The position numbers were made by a program, and so were the translations under genes. DNA of 64,000 nt from Luteimonas sp. RC10 (GTDB lineage: Bacteria > Pseudomonadota > Gammaproteobacteria > Xanthomonadales > Xanthomonadaceae). The stretch covers positions 535,536 through 599,535 of the forward strand of contig NZ_JACHYJ010000001.1 in NCBI RefSeq assembly GCF_014192745.1, in the 5' to 3' direction. The notes under the pieces are model-generated. The model did no database searches. It saw nothing but the letters and a program-made list of their open reading frames with translations, and was not told the DNA's origin. This document shows, piece after piece, positions 1 to 8,194 of the stretch (positions within the stretch are counted from its first letter, which is position 1; each line of letters starts with the position of its first letter).

Positions 1-592
1 GCTTGCGCAGTTCGGCCTTGTCGGCGTCATTGAGCAACGCGCCCGCGCGCACGAAGTTGTCGTGCGTGTGCGCGAGCACGGTGGCCTGCTGGGGGGTGAG
101 GCCCAGCGTGTCGCGCTGGTCGTACAGGGTCTTGACCCGGGCAAACAGTGCGGGGTCGAGGTAGATGGCGTCGCTGTGCTCGGCGAGCTTGGGTGCCAAC
201 GCTTCTTCGGCCGCCTGCAGGGTGTCGTTGGTGTTGGCGCCGGTGAGCATGAAGAACACGTTGGCCGCACGGGTCAGCAGTTCGCCGCTGCGCTCCATCG
301 CTTCGATGGTGTTCTCGACCGTGGGCGCCTCGGTGTTGTCGGCGATCTTGCGGATCTCGGCCAGGTGCTGCTTCATGCCCTCTTCGATCGCCGGCTGGTA
401 GTCGGCGTCCTTGAGCTTGTCGAAGGGCGGCGCCTGGAACGGCAGCGTGCTGGCGACGAACAGGGGGTTGTCGGCCGGCGCGGCCGCGGCGGAAGCATCA
501 GTGGCGGGCATCGTGGACTCGGCAGCAGGGCGGTCGCCGCAGGCGGTGAGCGCCAGCGCGATCGCGGAAGACAGAAGCAGCTTATGCAACAT
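1..592 (-). CDS. dcp: M3-family zinc peptidase lipoprotein (dipeptidyl carboxypeptidase type), 5' part only
   Basis: The N-terminal 197 codons of a minus-strand gene whose 3' end lies outside the window. The protein starts MLHKLLLSSAIALALTACGD, a lipoprotein signal with the acylated Cys at residue 18. It continues with the N-terminal helical region typical of M3 oligopeptidases (NPLFVASTLPFQAPPFD, then an acidic helical stretch and an LTPQQATVLAHTHDNFVRAGA segment). The catalytic HExxH domain would lie off the window, so the call rests on the N-terminal region. The likely role is periplasmic or outer-membrane oligopeptide degradation. The start was chosen because the signal peptide begins directly there. 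Confidence 0.8.
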   Translation of the reverse strand, partial: MLHKLLLSSAIALALTACGDRPAAESTMPATDASAAAAPADNPLFVASTLPFQAPPFDKLKDADYQPAIEEGMKQHLAEIRKIADNTEAPTVENTIEAMERSGELLTRAANVFFMLTGANTNDTLQAAEEALAPKLAEHSDAIYLDPALFARVKTLYDQRDTLGLTPQQATVLAHTHDNFVRAGALLNDADKAELRK

Positions 593-770
593 GGAGGGAA
601 CTCCGTTAGGGGACAGCGCAGTGACGGCGTCGGTCGCGGCACGCGGCCCGCCAACCGCGCAGGGTGCGCCCAATGGTAGAGCTTGGAAATGTGCCGTTGG
701 TTTGCCGGTTCAGGTGGATGGCCGGCGAATAGGGCACCTTGAGCGGGTCCCTTTCCCATGGAGCACCGCG

Positions 771-1073
771 ATGTTGCGTTACTGCCTGATCCTGGTGGCG
801 CTGGGCGGCGTGTCTGGGGCAGCGGGCGCGGCCGATACGCCGGCAGCCCCGGCGCCCAGCGCTGAGGCCGCGTCGATCGGAATCGCGGTGATGCGCGAGG
901 ACGGCACATTGGTGCTGCGGTTGCGTGCGACACTCGACGGCGGGGCGGCCCACGGCGAGAGCGAGTTCCGCTATCGGCCGGGCACGCCGGAGTACGCGGC
1001 GGTGCTGGCGCACATCGGCGGGCTGGCGCCGGGGCAAAGCAAGGCGGTACCGCCCTGGCCGGAGGGGGAGTGA
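771..1073 (+). CDS. Small secreted protein of unknown function
   Basis: A 100-aa protein beginning with a clear signal peptide (MLRYCLILVALGGVSGAAGA, cleavage expected near residue 20). An Ala/Pro-rich linker and a short C-terminal region with MREDGTLVLRLRA and ESEFRYRPGTPEY follow. The start was chosen at the ATG that begins the signal peptide and sits 8-10 nt after GGAG; the longer open frame upstream overlaps the divergent peptidase gene and does not look like protein. It ends 4 nt before the stop of the convergent acyltransferase gene. I recognise no family. A mature periplasmic protein of about 80 residues is inferred. Confidence 0.6.
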   Translation: MLRYCLILVALGGVSGAAGAADTPAAPAPSAEAASIGIAVMREDGTLVLRLRATLDGGAAHGESEFRYRPGTPEYAAVLAHIGGLAPGQSKAVPPWPEGE

Positions 1074-1077
1074 CCCC

Positions 1078-1686
1078 TCAGACGGTGCCGCGGTTCTTGC
1101 CCATCCACGGGGCGTACCAGGCGCGGATCCTGGCCATGTCGGCATCGAGGTCGTCGCCCGGCTCGATCAGCGGGCCGAAGCCGATGACCTTGTCGGGGTA
1201 GTGGAAGTACAGGGTCTGGATCGGGACGTTGGCGGCCTTGGCGATCTTCCAGAAGCCGGTCTTCCAGCGCTCGACGCGCTTGCGCGTGCCTTCGGGCGCC
1301 AGGCCGTACCAGAACGGGGTCTCGCCGTGGATCGCCGCGGCCGCCTGTTCGACCACGCGCGAGGCGCGACTGCGGTCGACCGGGATCACACCCAGACCGC
1401 GCAGCGCCCAGCCAAGCACCGGCACGCGGAACAGCGAATCCTTGCCGAGCACGCGGATATCCAGCCCCAGCGCGGCCTTGGCCGCGAAGCCCCACACGCC
1501 GTCCCAGTTGGACGAATGCGGGGCGCCGATGAGCACCAGCCGTGGGATGTTCGGCAACTCGCCGACCATGCGCCAGCCGCCCAGGCGCAGGATGCTGCGC
1601 CCGATCCAGCGCGCGAGCCGGCTGGGTTTGACCCGCGGCGCTAGCGGCGGGACGGGGATCAGAAACGGGTACTTCGATGTGCTCAT
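1078..1686 (-). CDS. 1-acyl-sn-glycerol-3-phosphate acyltransferase family protein (PlsC domain)
   Basis: A 202-aa protein with the PlsC-type signatures: HX4D in APHSSNWDG near residue 60 and the EGTR motif in LAPEGTRKRVERW near residue 125. Such enzymes move an acyl chain from acyl-ACP/CoA onto a lysophospholipid at the cytoplasmic membrane face. The start MSTSKYPFLIP was preferred to an upstream ATG that would add about 85 Arg/Pro-rich residues overlapping arfB. Its length is short compared with classical PlsC (~245 aa), and it lacks an obvious N-terminal membrane helix. It belongs to the short subgroup often annotated simply as lysophospholipid acyltransferase; the precise substrate cannot be read. 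Confidence 0.8.
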   Translation of the reverse strand: MSTSKYPFLIPVPPLAPRVKPSRLARWIGRSILRLGGWRMVGELPNIPRLVLIGAPHSSNWDGVWGFAAKAALGLDIRVLGKDSLFRVPVLGWALRGLGVIPVDRSRASRVVEQAAAAIHGETPFWYGLAPEGTRKRVERWKTGFWKIAKAANVPIQTLYFHYPDKVIGFGPLIEPGDDLDADMARIRAWYAPWMGKNRGTV

Positions 1687-1720
1687 GCGTCCTCGGCGCG
1701 AAGGCCCGTTCTGACGGGCG

Positions 1721-2131
1721 TCATTCCCAGTCGCGCCCGGCGCGACCGCGCTTGATGGTACTGCGTTCGCGTTTGGCGCCCAGTCGACGTTCCTTGGCAC
1801 CCCGCGTGGGGCGGGTGGCGACGCGTGGCTTGGGCACTTCGTAACCGGTCGCCACGAACGCGGCCAGACGTTCGCGGGCATCCTCGCGGTTGCGCTCCTG
1901 GGTGCGGAAGCGCTGGGCGCTGATGACCAGCACGCCGGCATCGGTCACCCGGCGGTCGCGACGCGCCAGCAGGCGGGCGCGTACCGCGTCTGGCAGCGAC
2001 GGTGAACCGGCGATGTCGAAGCGCAACTCGACCGCGGTCGACACCTTGTTGACGTTCTGCCCGCCCGGTCCGCTCGCGCGCACGAAGCGTTCGACGAGTT
2101 CGGACTCGGGAATGGCGGGCGGCGTGGACAT
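1721..2131 (-). CDS. arfB: Alternative ribosome-rescue peptidyl-tRNA hydrolase ArfB (YaeJ)
   Basis: A 136-aa class-I release-factor-like protein with the catalytic GGQ motif in RASGPGGQNVNKVST (near residue 25) and a highly basic C-terminal tail (RPTRGAKERRLGAKRERSTIKRGR) of the kind that threads into the empty mRNA channel. It hydrolyses peptidyl-tRNA on ribosomes stalled without a stop codon. Length and architecture match ArfB rather than full-length RF1/RF2, as it lacks a codon-recognition domain. It reads in the same direction as truC upstream and the acyltransferase downstream. Confidence 0.92.
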   Translation of the reverse strand: MSTPPAIPESELVERFVRASGPGGQNVNKVSTAVELRFDIAGSPSLPDAVRARLLARRDRRVTDAGVLVISAQRFRTQERNREDARERLAAFVATGYEVPKPRVATRPTRGAKERRLGAKRERSTIKRGRAGRDWE

Positions 2132-2200
2132 CGACGGCGATTGTAGAGGGTGGCTGTCAACGCGCGTTCGCGGCACGCGGAAGCAGGTCCAAGGCCGCTT

Positions 2201-2237
2201 GCCCCCACCCAACCCTCCTCCGCATGGCGGGGGAGGG
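2201..2237 (+). repeat. Dispersed GC-rich palindromic intergenic element, copy 1
   Basis: Between arfB and truC lies GCCCCCACCC followed by an imperfect palindrome centred on CCGCATGGCGG with CTCC and GGAG arms. A second copy in opposite orientation lies at 34112-34163, where the palindrome is perfect and the GCCCCCACCC block recurs as its reverse complement. Two copies with the same layout in one window suggest a REP-like or terminator-like intergenic element. Confidence 0.5.
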
Positions 2238-2249
2238 CCGCATCCGCTT

Positions 2250-2942
2250 CTATGCCGGTTGGCCGGGGAACAGCAGCAGCGCCTTGGCGAACGCATCGCC
2301 CGGTGGGGCGGCGATGTCCATGCGCTCGCCGGTCTGCGGATGGGTGAAACGCAGGCGCTCGGCGTGCAGCAGCATGCGGTGGATGCCGAGCCTGCGGAAA
2401 TGGCGGTTGTGGCGGCCGTCGCCGTGGCTGGTGTCGCCGATCAGGTGGTGCGAGAGGTGCTTGAGGTGGCGGCGGATCTGCCGGAAGCGGCCGGTCATCG
2501 GTTCGGCGCGCAGCAATGCGTAACGCGAGGTCGCAAAGCCGGCCGACGGCAGCGCCAGCTCGGTGCTCGCCAACCGCGTGAACCGTGTGACCGCAGGCTT
2601 CTTCAGCGGCTTGCCGGGGCCGCCGTCGAGCGGGTGGTCGACCTCGAGCTCGGGTTCCGGCCAGCCGCGGCATACCGCCAGGTAGTGCTTGTCGACGCTG
2701 CGCGCCATCCACTGCGTGCCCAGCGCCGAGGCGGTGTCGCGGTCGAAAGCCAGCAGCAGGCAGCCACTGGTGGCGCGGTCGAGCCGGTGGACCAGGAACA
2801 GCGGCCGGCCGAACTGCAGGCGCAGGCGATCGGCAAGAAAATCATGCTCGCCTCGCGCGAGCGCGCTGTCGTGGACCATCAGGCCGGCAGGCTTGTCGAC
2901 CACGGCCAGCCAGTCGTCCACATACCGCACATCGATCGTCAT
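2250..2942 (-). CDS. truC: tRNA pseudouridine(65) synthase TruC (RluA family)
   Basis: A 230-aa protein beginning MTIDVRYVDDWLAVVDKPAG, the compact TruC type without an S4 domain. The RluA catalytic motif HRLDRATSGCLLLAF (catalytic Asp in HRLDR) is near residue 50. The C-terminal half has FRQIRRHLKHLSHHLIGDTSHGDGRHNRHFR, which closely follows E. coli TruC. It isomerises U65 in tRNA. The start was chosen at the conserved N-terminus; the longer frame upstream would run into the divergent M16 gene. Confidence 0.88.
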   Translation of the reverse strand: MTIDVRYVDDWLAVVDKPAGLMVHDSALARGEHDFLADRLRLQFGRPLFLVHRLDRATSGCLLLAFDRDTASALGTQWMARSVDKHYLAVCRGWPEPELEVDHPLDGGPGKPLKKPAVTRFTRLASTELALPSAGFATSRYALLRAEPMTGRFRQIRRHLKHLSHHLIGDTSHGDGRHNRHFRRLGIHRMLLHAERLRFTHPQTGERMDIAAPPGDAFAKALLLFPGQPA

Positions 2943-3029
2943 CACTTGCGCTCCGGGCGTCGTGGGGCATCCGGGCGCGCGGATGCGATCTGCTATTTTC
3001 GGCGATCGTCTCGCCCGAAGGGAAACCGC

Positions 3030-5765
3030 ATGCGTCGCCGCCTCCGTGTCTGCCTGGTCGCGCTGCTGCTGTGCGTGGGCATCGCGCCGGCCGCCGCGGC
3101 CCCGCAGCTCGACGCGCCGGTGCACAGCGCCGAGGGCATCAGCGAGTACCGCTTCGACAACGGCCTGCAGCTGGTGCTGTTCCCCGACCCCGGCAAGCCG
3201 GTGACCACGGTCAACGTGACCTACCGCGTCGGCTCGCGCCACGAGGGTTACGGCGAGACCGGCATGGCGCACCTGCTCGAGCACCTGCTGTTCAAGGGCA
3301 CGCCGACGCATTCCGACATCCCCGGCGAGATGAAGCGGCGCGGCATCCGCTTCAACGGCACGACCTGGTTCGACCGCACCAACTATTTCGCCAGCTTCTC
3401 CAGCGATCCGGCCACGCTCGACTGGCTGCTGGGGATGGAGGCCGATCGCATGGTCGCCTCGCGAATCGCGCGCGAGGATCTCGACAGCGAGATGACCGTG
3501 GTCCGTAACGAACTGGAGGCCGGCGAGAACAATCCGGTGCGGGTGCTGGTGCAGCGGCTGATGTCAGCCGCCTACGACTGGCACAACTACGGCAATCCCA
3601 CGATCGGTGCGCGCAGCGACATCGAGGGCATGCCGATCGCGCGGCTACAGGCGTTCTATCGCACCTGGTATCGGCCGGACAACGCGGTGGTGGTGATCGC
3701 CGGCGATTTCGATCCCGCGCACGCACTTGAGCGGGTGGCCGCGCACTTCGGCACGCTGCCGCAGCCGGCAAGCGCGCTGCCGCGCACCTACACCCGCGAG
3801 CCGGCGCAGGACGGCGAGCGCCACGTCGTGGTGCGCCGCGTCGGCCGCACGCCCTACCTGGCCGCGGGCTATCACATTCCCGCCGGCCGGCATCCCGATG
3901 CCGGCGCGCTGACGGTGCTGGCGCAGGTGCTCGGGCATGCGCCCAGCGGCCGGCTGCACCGGGCCCTGGTCGAACCGGGCCTGGCGACCTCGGTCTCGGC
4001 CACGGGTTACAGCCTGGATGAGCCGGGCTACCTCAGCGTGGTCGTCGAGGCCCCGGCAGACAGCGACCTGGAGGCGCTGCAGGCGCGGCTGCTCGACGTC
4101 CTCGAACAGGACCCGGCGCCGTTCACCGACGACGAGGTGGACGAGGCGCGGGCGCGGCTGCTGGCCGGCTTCGAGCGCGCGCTGCGCGACCCCAATGCCG
4201 TCGGCGTGGCGTTGTCGGACGCGATCGCGCAGGGCGACTGGCGCTTGCTGCTGCATGCGCGCGACCGGCTGGAGACGGTGACCGCGGCCGACGTGCAGCG
4301 CGTGGCGCGCGCCTACCTGCGCCGCGACAACCGCACGACCGGCCACTTCGTGCCGACCGACACGCCCGAGCGCATCGAGATTCCCGAGGCGCCGGACGCG
4401 GCGACGCTGCTGGCCGATTTCGTCGGCCGGCCCGCGCTCGCGGCCGGCGAGGCCTTCGATCCGACACCCGAGGCGATCGACGCACGCACGCGGACCTGGA
4501 CGCTGTCCAATGGCGCCAGGCTGGCCGTGCTCGACAAGGCCACCCGCGGCCAGGCAGTACAACTGCGCATGACCCTGCGCCTGGGCAGCGAGGACACGCT
4601 GACCGGGCGCACCGATGCGGCGATGCTGGCCGGCGGCTTGCTGATGCGCGGCGCCGGCGATCTGGACCGTGCGGCGATCTCGCGGCGGCTCACCGCGCTG
4701 CGCTCGACGCTGGGCGCCAGTGGCGGCGCGACCACGGTCAGCGTCGCCGCCTCGACCGACCGGGCGCACCTGGCCGATCTGCTCGATCTGACCGCGACCG
4801 TGCTGCGCCGGCCGACGTTTCCGCAGGACGAATTCGACCAGCTGCGCACGCAGTGGATCACCGGCATCCAGGGCAGCATGAGCGAGCCGGGCGCGGTGGC
4901 CAATCAGGCGATGGCGCAGCACTTCGACATCTTCCCACCTGGCCATCCCTTCCACGCGCGTACGTTCGAGCAGCGCATCACTGGGCTCGAGGCGACGACG
5001 CGCGACGAGGCAGCGGCCTTCCACCGTGCGTTCTACGGCATGGGCCCGGGCACGACGATCGCGGTCGTCGGCGATGTTGATGCCGAGGTGGTGCATGCGC
5101 AACTCGAAGCGCTGTTCGGCGACTGGCGCCCGGCCACGCCGTTCGTGCGCATTCCCACGCCATATGCAGCGCAGCCGGCGGCGCAGCTGCGCGTGGTCAC
5201 GCCCGACCGGCCGAACGCGGTGTTCCTGGCGCAGCAGGCGCTGCCGCTGGGCCAGGATCACCCGGATTATCCGGCGTTGTATCTGGGCAACCATCTGTTC
5301 GGCAGCGGCGGTATGAAGTCACGGCTGGCCGACCGCATCCGCCAGCGCGACGGCTTGAGCTATGGGGTCAGTTCGAGCTTCGGCGCCAGCGCGTTCGATA
5401 CCGTCGGCACATTCTCGGCGCAGGCGATTGCTGCGCCGGAGAACATCGCCAAAGTGGCGCAGGCCTTCGACGAGGAACTGCGTCGACTGCTCAACGATGG
5501 CATCGACGCGACCGAACTGGCGCAGACGCGCGACGGCCTGCTGCTGGCGCGCCGCACGGCACGCGCGAGCGATGCGCAACTGGCCGGCACGCTCAACGAC
5601 AACCTCTACCTGGAACGCGACATGGCCTATTCGGCCGCGTTCGAGGACAGGCTGCGCGGTCTCGATGCCGAGGCCGTGCGCGCGGCGATGGCGCGGCACC
5701 TCGACCCCGACGCGATCACAACCGTCATCGCCGGCGATCTGGACGCGTCTGCCGCGGGGCCGTAG
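3030..5765 (+). CDS. Secreted M16-family zinc metallopeptidase (insulinase/PqqL-like), two-domain
   Basis: A 911-aa protein with a Sec signal peptide (cleavage around AAAA at residues 21-24). The N-terminal M16 domain carries the inverted zinc motif HLLEH at residues 81-85 and the downstream Glu ligand in TVVRNELEAGENNP. The C-terminal half is a second M16-type fold (TRTWTLSNGARLAVLDK onward) without HxxEH, as expected for the inactive half of a clamshell. It is about twice the size of single-domain M16 subunits. The start is preceded by GGGAAACCGC. It is probably a periplasmic peptidase; its substrate cannot be deduced. It is divergent from truC. Confidence 0.88.
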   Translation: MRRRLRVCLVALLLCVGIAPAAAAPQLDAPVHSAEGISEYRFDNGLQLVLFPDPGKPVTTVNVTYRVGSRHEGYGETGMAHLLEHLLFKGTPTHSDIPGEMKRRGIRFNGTTWFDRTNYFASFSSDPATLDWLLGMEADRMVASRIAREDLDSEMTVVRNELEAGENNPVRVLVQRLMSAAYDWHNYGNPTIGARSDIEGMPIARLQAFYRTWYRPDNAVVVIAGDFDPAHALERVAAHFGTLPQPASALPRTYTREPAQDGERHVVVRRVGRTPYLAAGYHIPAGRHPDAGALTVLAQVLGHAPSGRLHRALVEPGLATSVSATGYSLDEPGYLSVVVEAPADSDLEALQARLLDVLEQDPAPFTDDEVDEARARLLAGFERALRDPNAVGVALSDAIAQGDWRLLLHARDRLETVTAADVQRVARAYLRRDNRTTGHFVPTDTPERIEIPEAPDAATLLADFVGRPALAAGEAFDPTPEAIDARTRTWTLSNGARLAVLDKATRGQAVQLRMTLRLGSEDTLTGRTDAAMLAGGLLMRGAGDLDRAAISRRLTALRSTLGASGGATTVSVAASTDRAHLADLLDLTATVLRRPTFPQDEFDQLRTQWITGIQGSMSEPGAVANQAMAQHFDIFPPGHPFHARTFEQRITGLEATTRDEAAAFHRAFYGMGPGTTIAVVGDVDAEVVHAQLEALFGDWRPATPFVRIPTPYAAQPAAQLRVVTPDRPNAVFLAQQALPLGQDHPDYPALYLGNHLFGSGGMKSRLADRIRQRDGLSYGVSSSFGASAFDTVGTFSAQAIAAPENIAKVAQAFDEELRRLLNDGIDATELAQTRDGLLLARRTARASDAQLAGTLNDNLYLERDMAYSAAFEDRLRGLDAEAVRAAMARHLDPDAITTVIAGDLDASAAGP

Positions 5766-5785
5766 CCCCGCGCGGCGCGTTGCCG

Positions 5786-6280
5786 TTACTCGGTGGCCGG
5801 CGCCGGCGCCGAGGAGGCCATCGATTCGAGCTCGGCGCACATCTGCTGTTGCTGCGCCGGCGTCGCACTGTCGTACTGCGCGCGCACCTTGTCATGCGCC
5901 GACGCGAACTCGCGGTCGAACATCGCCGCGTCGCCGCCCATCTTCACGAACTCCTGCTGCTGGCGGGTCTTGGCCTGCGCCAACTGGTCGGCCGGGATAG
6001 TCGGGTCGCACAGCTCGACCGCTGCGTGCATCGCGCCGCCGAGGCCGGCGAGCTGGGTCAGCATCGTCGTCGCGGCGTCGCCGGTCAGCGGCGCCTCGAC
6101 CGGCGCGCTGCCGTCCTCGAGTTGCGCGGCCGCAGCCTCCGAGGGCACCGTGCGGGTGTCTTCGACCGGCTCGGTCTGCGCAGCGGGCGCGCTGTCGGCT
6201 GGTCGGTCGCCGCAGGCGGCAAGTGCGAGCGCACCGGCGATCGCCAGGCCCAGGGGAAGTCGTACACGCAATGGCCGCAT
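5786..6280 (-). CDS. Small lipoprotein of unknown function
   Basis: A 164-aa protein with a lipoprotein signal ending in ALALAAC (Cys at residue 23). A low-complexity Ala/Pro/Glu linker and a helical C-terminal half (QLAQAKTRQQQEFVKMGG, then DREFASAHDKVRAQYDSATP) follow. Two mature Cys residues (AVELCD and QQMCAE) could form a disulfide. The start at 6280 was chosen because GGAG lies 9 nt upstream; an in-frame ATG at 6295 would add five residues. I recognise no family. It converges on the M16 peptidase gene, with 20 nt between them. Confidence 0.65.
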   Translation of the reverse strand: MRPLRVRLPLGLAIAGALALAACGDRPADSAPAAQTEPVEDTRTVPSEAAAAQLEDGSAPVEAPLTGDAATTMLTQLAGLGGAMHAAVELCDPTIPADQLAQAKTRQQQEFVKMGGDAAMFDREFASAHDKVRAQYDSATPAQQQQMCAELESMASSAPAPATE

Positions 6281-6361
6281 CCGGGGGATCTCCATGATCG
6301 GGTAGGTCTCGAGCCTAGCAGAGCCGGCGTGGTGGCCCGGCTGCACGGCCGCGGGGTCGAT

Positions 6362-7318
6362 TTACGGCGTGGCCGGGCTCTCACGGCGGCTGCGGTAGCA
6401 CTGCAGATGCACCCAGGCGGCCTGCAGCCGTGGCGCCGCGATGCCGTGCTGGCGGGCACGTGCCAGCATGTCGCCGACGATCTGCGCCGCCTCGACATCC
6501 TGGCCCGATTCGAGATCTCGCAGCATCGACGCGGTGGCCGGTGAGCCGGCGCGGGTCAGCAGCGACCGGGCCTGCTCGGCCGCCTGCGCCGGAATGGCCT
6601 GGCCCTGCGCGGCGGCGACCGCGAGGCATTCGTCGTGCAGCGCGGCCACGAACGCGGCGCCCTCGTCGCTGGCGACGATCCGGCCGATGCTGGCGCGCAT
6701 CAGGCAGGTCGCCGCGGCCATCGCGGTGAGGAAACTGAACTTGTTCCAGGCCGCTTGCAGGAAGTCGTCGCTGCGCACGGCCTCGAACCCCTCGGCGCGT
6801 GCACAGGCCTGCGCCAATGCCTGGGTGCGTGCGCTGCCGTTGCGGGCCGGATCGCGTTCGCCGAACGTCAACGACGGCGGCGAGGGCAGGTGCACGACCT
6901 CGCCTTCCGGGCCCTTGACCGCGCTGATGAAGCACAAGCCACCGAGCACCCGGTCCGCGCCGAAGCGTGCATCGAGCGCGGCGTAGTGCTGCAAGCCGTT
7001 GAGGATCGGCATCACTGACGTGCCGGCGCCGACCGCCGGCGCGATGGCGTCGATCGCGGTGTCCAGGTCGTAGGCCTTGCAGCTGAGCACGACCAGATCG
7101 AACGGCTGCGCCGCGGCGAGTGCCGGCAGCGCATCGGCGGTGACGTGCGCGACCGCAAGGTCGGCATCGCCAAGCGGACTGCGCAGGCGCAGGCCTTCTC
7201 GTGCGAGTTGCGCTGCGCGCGTCGGGCGCACCAGGAACGTGACGTCGACGCCGGCCTGGGCCAACCGGCCGCCGAAGTAGCCGCCGGTGCCGCCGGCACC
7301 GAGGACAAGAATGCGCAT
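6362..7318 (-). CDS. panE: 2-dehydropantoate 2-reductase (ketopantoate reductase)
   Basis: A 318-aa protein starting MRILVLGAGGTGGYFGGRLA, a GxGxxG NADPH-binding Rossmann motif at residues 7-12. The family's LSCKAYD segment (conserved Lys near residue 83), PILNGLQHY and a C-terminal helical domain with AWNKFSFLTAMAA are present. It reduces ketopantoate to pantoate in pantothenate/CoA synthesis. Family-typical length. It lies downstream of the DUF3800 gene on the same strand, separated by 123 nt that hold an opposite-strand terminator. Confidence 0.88.
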   Translation of the reverse strand: MRILVLGAGGTGGYFGGRLAQAGVDVTFLVRPTRAAQLAREGLRLRSPLGDADLAVAHVTADALPALAAAQPFDLVVLSCKAYDLDTAIDAIAPAVGAGTSVMPILNGLQHYAALDARFGADRVLGGLCFISAVKGPEGEVVHLPSPPSLTFGERDPARNGSARTQALAQACARAEGFEAVRSDDFLQAAWNKFSFLTAMAAATCLMRASIGRIVASDEGAAFVAALHDECLAVAAAQGQAIPAQAAEQARSLLTRAGSPATASMLRDLESGQDVEAAQIVGDMLARARQHGIAAPRLQAAWVHLQCYRSRRESPATP

Positions 7319-7346
7319 AGAAGTCTTCTCCGATTCAGGCCTGAGG

Positions 7347-7375
7347 TGGACGGGATCGAACGGAAACGATACGAT
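7347..7375 (+). promoter_or_regulatory. Possible plus-strand promoter for a short RNA
   Basis: TGGACG at 7347-7352 (four of six matches to TTGACA) and TACGAT at 7370-7375 are spaced by 17 nt. A transcript starting near 7382 would be about 60 nt long and end at the intrinsic terminator at 7409-7442. There is no plus-strand gene here. This is a weak pattern match, reported because the terminator otherwise has no purpose on this strand. Confidence 0.25.
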
Positions 7376-7408
7376 TTACCCCGGATCGGGGATTCTCGGT
7401 CGGCATTG

Positions 7409-7442
7409 GGCTCTGGCGGAAACGCCGGGGCCTTTTGTTTTT
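7409..7442 (+). terminator. Orphan intrinsic terminator on the plus strand
   Basis: A 10-bp stem with two G-U pairs (7409-7418 with 7423-7432), a GAAA tetraloop and then TTTTGTTTTT. It is well formed for plus-strand RNA only; on the minus strand no U-tract follows. The neighbouring genes on both sides read minus, so it ends no visible gene. The DUF3800 stop codon starts at its last T. Confidence 0.7.
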
Positions 7443-8194
7443 CAAGGAAAGCATTTCAGCCCGTATCCCATGTAACGCCCTTGCGAATCGCAATCGAGCT
7501 TTTCATGGATGACATCCCACGCTCGGTTGGGTTGTTCCGGCTTGAGCTGGTGCATTCCGATGGGCCTGGCCACAAGGTCAGCCAGTTGCAGGCCAATCGA
7601 GTTGCTTCGTTTGTGGCAGATGACAGGCTCGAAAGGAATGGATTGCCCGCCGTAGTTGTCACCTGAGCAGATGCGCCTGAAGGACAGTTCCAGATCTCTG
7701 TCTTCGTTGTTTCCGCGCGACTCGCAGAGTACATGCGTGGTCAGCGTTTGATGGGTATCCCCTGTCTGCCCCTGACGACGGAGTCGGTAGTAGATCCGCT
7801 CCAGGCAGAACCGCAAGGACACCTCGTAGGGATTCTCATCGCGTTCGCGATCCTGCAAGCGCCGCTTATCGATGACGGCTGCGAAAACGGCCATCGGCGT
7901 CGCCGCCAATGCGTCTGTCAACGCCTCCAAGAAGGCGCGCTTGCGGTCAGGATCGCGCAGGATCGCGAATGGTCCGATATCGCGCCGGATCTCGCGCTCG
8001 TGCAGGACCACTGCATCATGACCAAAGACCGCGAACTTGATCCTCTGAATCGCGGGCACCACAGTCGCCATGTAGTCGTGCTTACTGATCAGACAACACG
8101 AGAGCACGAACAGCGGATAGGCCGGATCAATGCTGGCCATTCCATGGTCGCCGCTTTCGTCGACGAACACGAGGTAGTCGCTGAAGCTCGACAT
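7442..8194 (-). CDS. DUF3800 domain-containing protein
   Basis: A 250-aa protein starting MSSFSDYLVFVDESGDHG. The early VDESGD motif (acidic residues of an RNase H-like fold) is the DUF3800 hallmark, with further family-like blocks HEREIRRD, VIDKRR and a C-terminal ICHKRSNSIGLQLADLVARP. DUF3800 proteins are widespread in accessory and mobile regions and are of unknown function; nuclease-like activity is only inferred from the fold. Base composition is clearly lower in GC than its neighbours, suggesting acquisition. Its ATG overlaps the TGA of the upstream ABC permease gene by 1 nt, so translation may be coupled. Confidence 0.85.
   Translation of the reverse strand: MSSFSDYLVFVDESGDHGMASIDPAYPLFVLSCCLISKHDYMATVVPAIQRIKFAVFGHDAVVLHEREIRRDIGPFAILRDPDRKRAFLEALTDALAATPMAVFAAVIDKRRLQDRERDENPYEVSLRFCLERIYYRLRRQGQTGDTHQTLTTHVLCESRGNNEDRDLELSFRRICSGDNYGGQSIPFEPVICHKRSNSIGLQLADLVARPIGMHQLKPEQPNRAWDVIHEKLDCDSQGRYMGYGLKCFP

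Noticed and set aside
7335..7375. A tRNA T-arm-like sequence (reverse complement containing GTTCGATCCCGTCCACC) near the DUF3800 gene, as a possible attachment site
   Set aside because: The T-stem does not pair and no acceptor, D- or anticodon arm can be drawn; it does not make a tRNA or a tRNA fragment I can defend.
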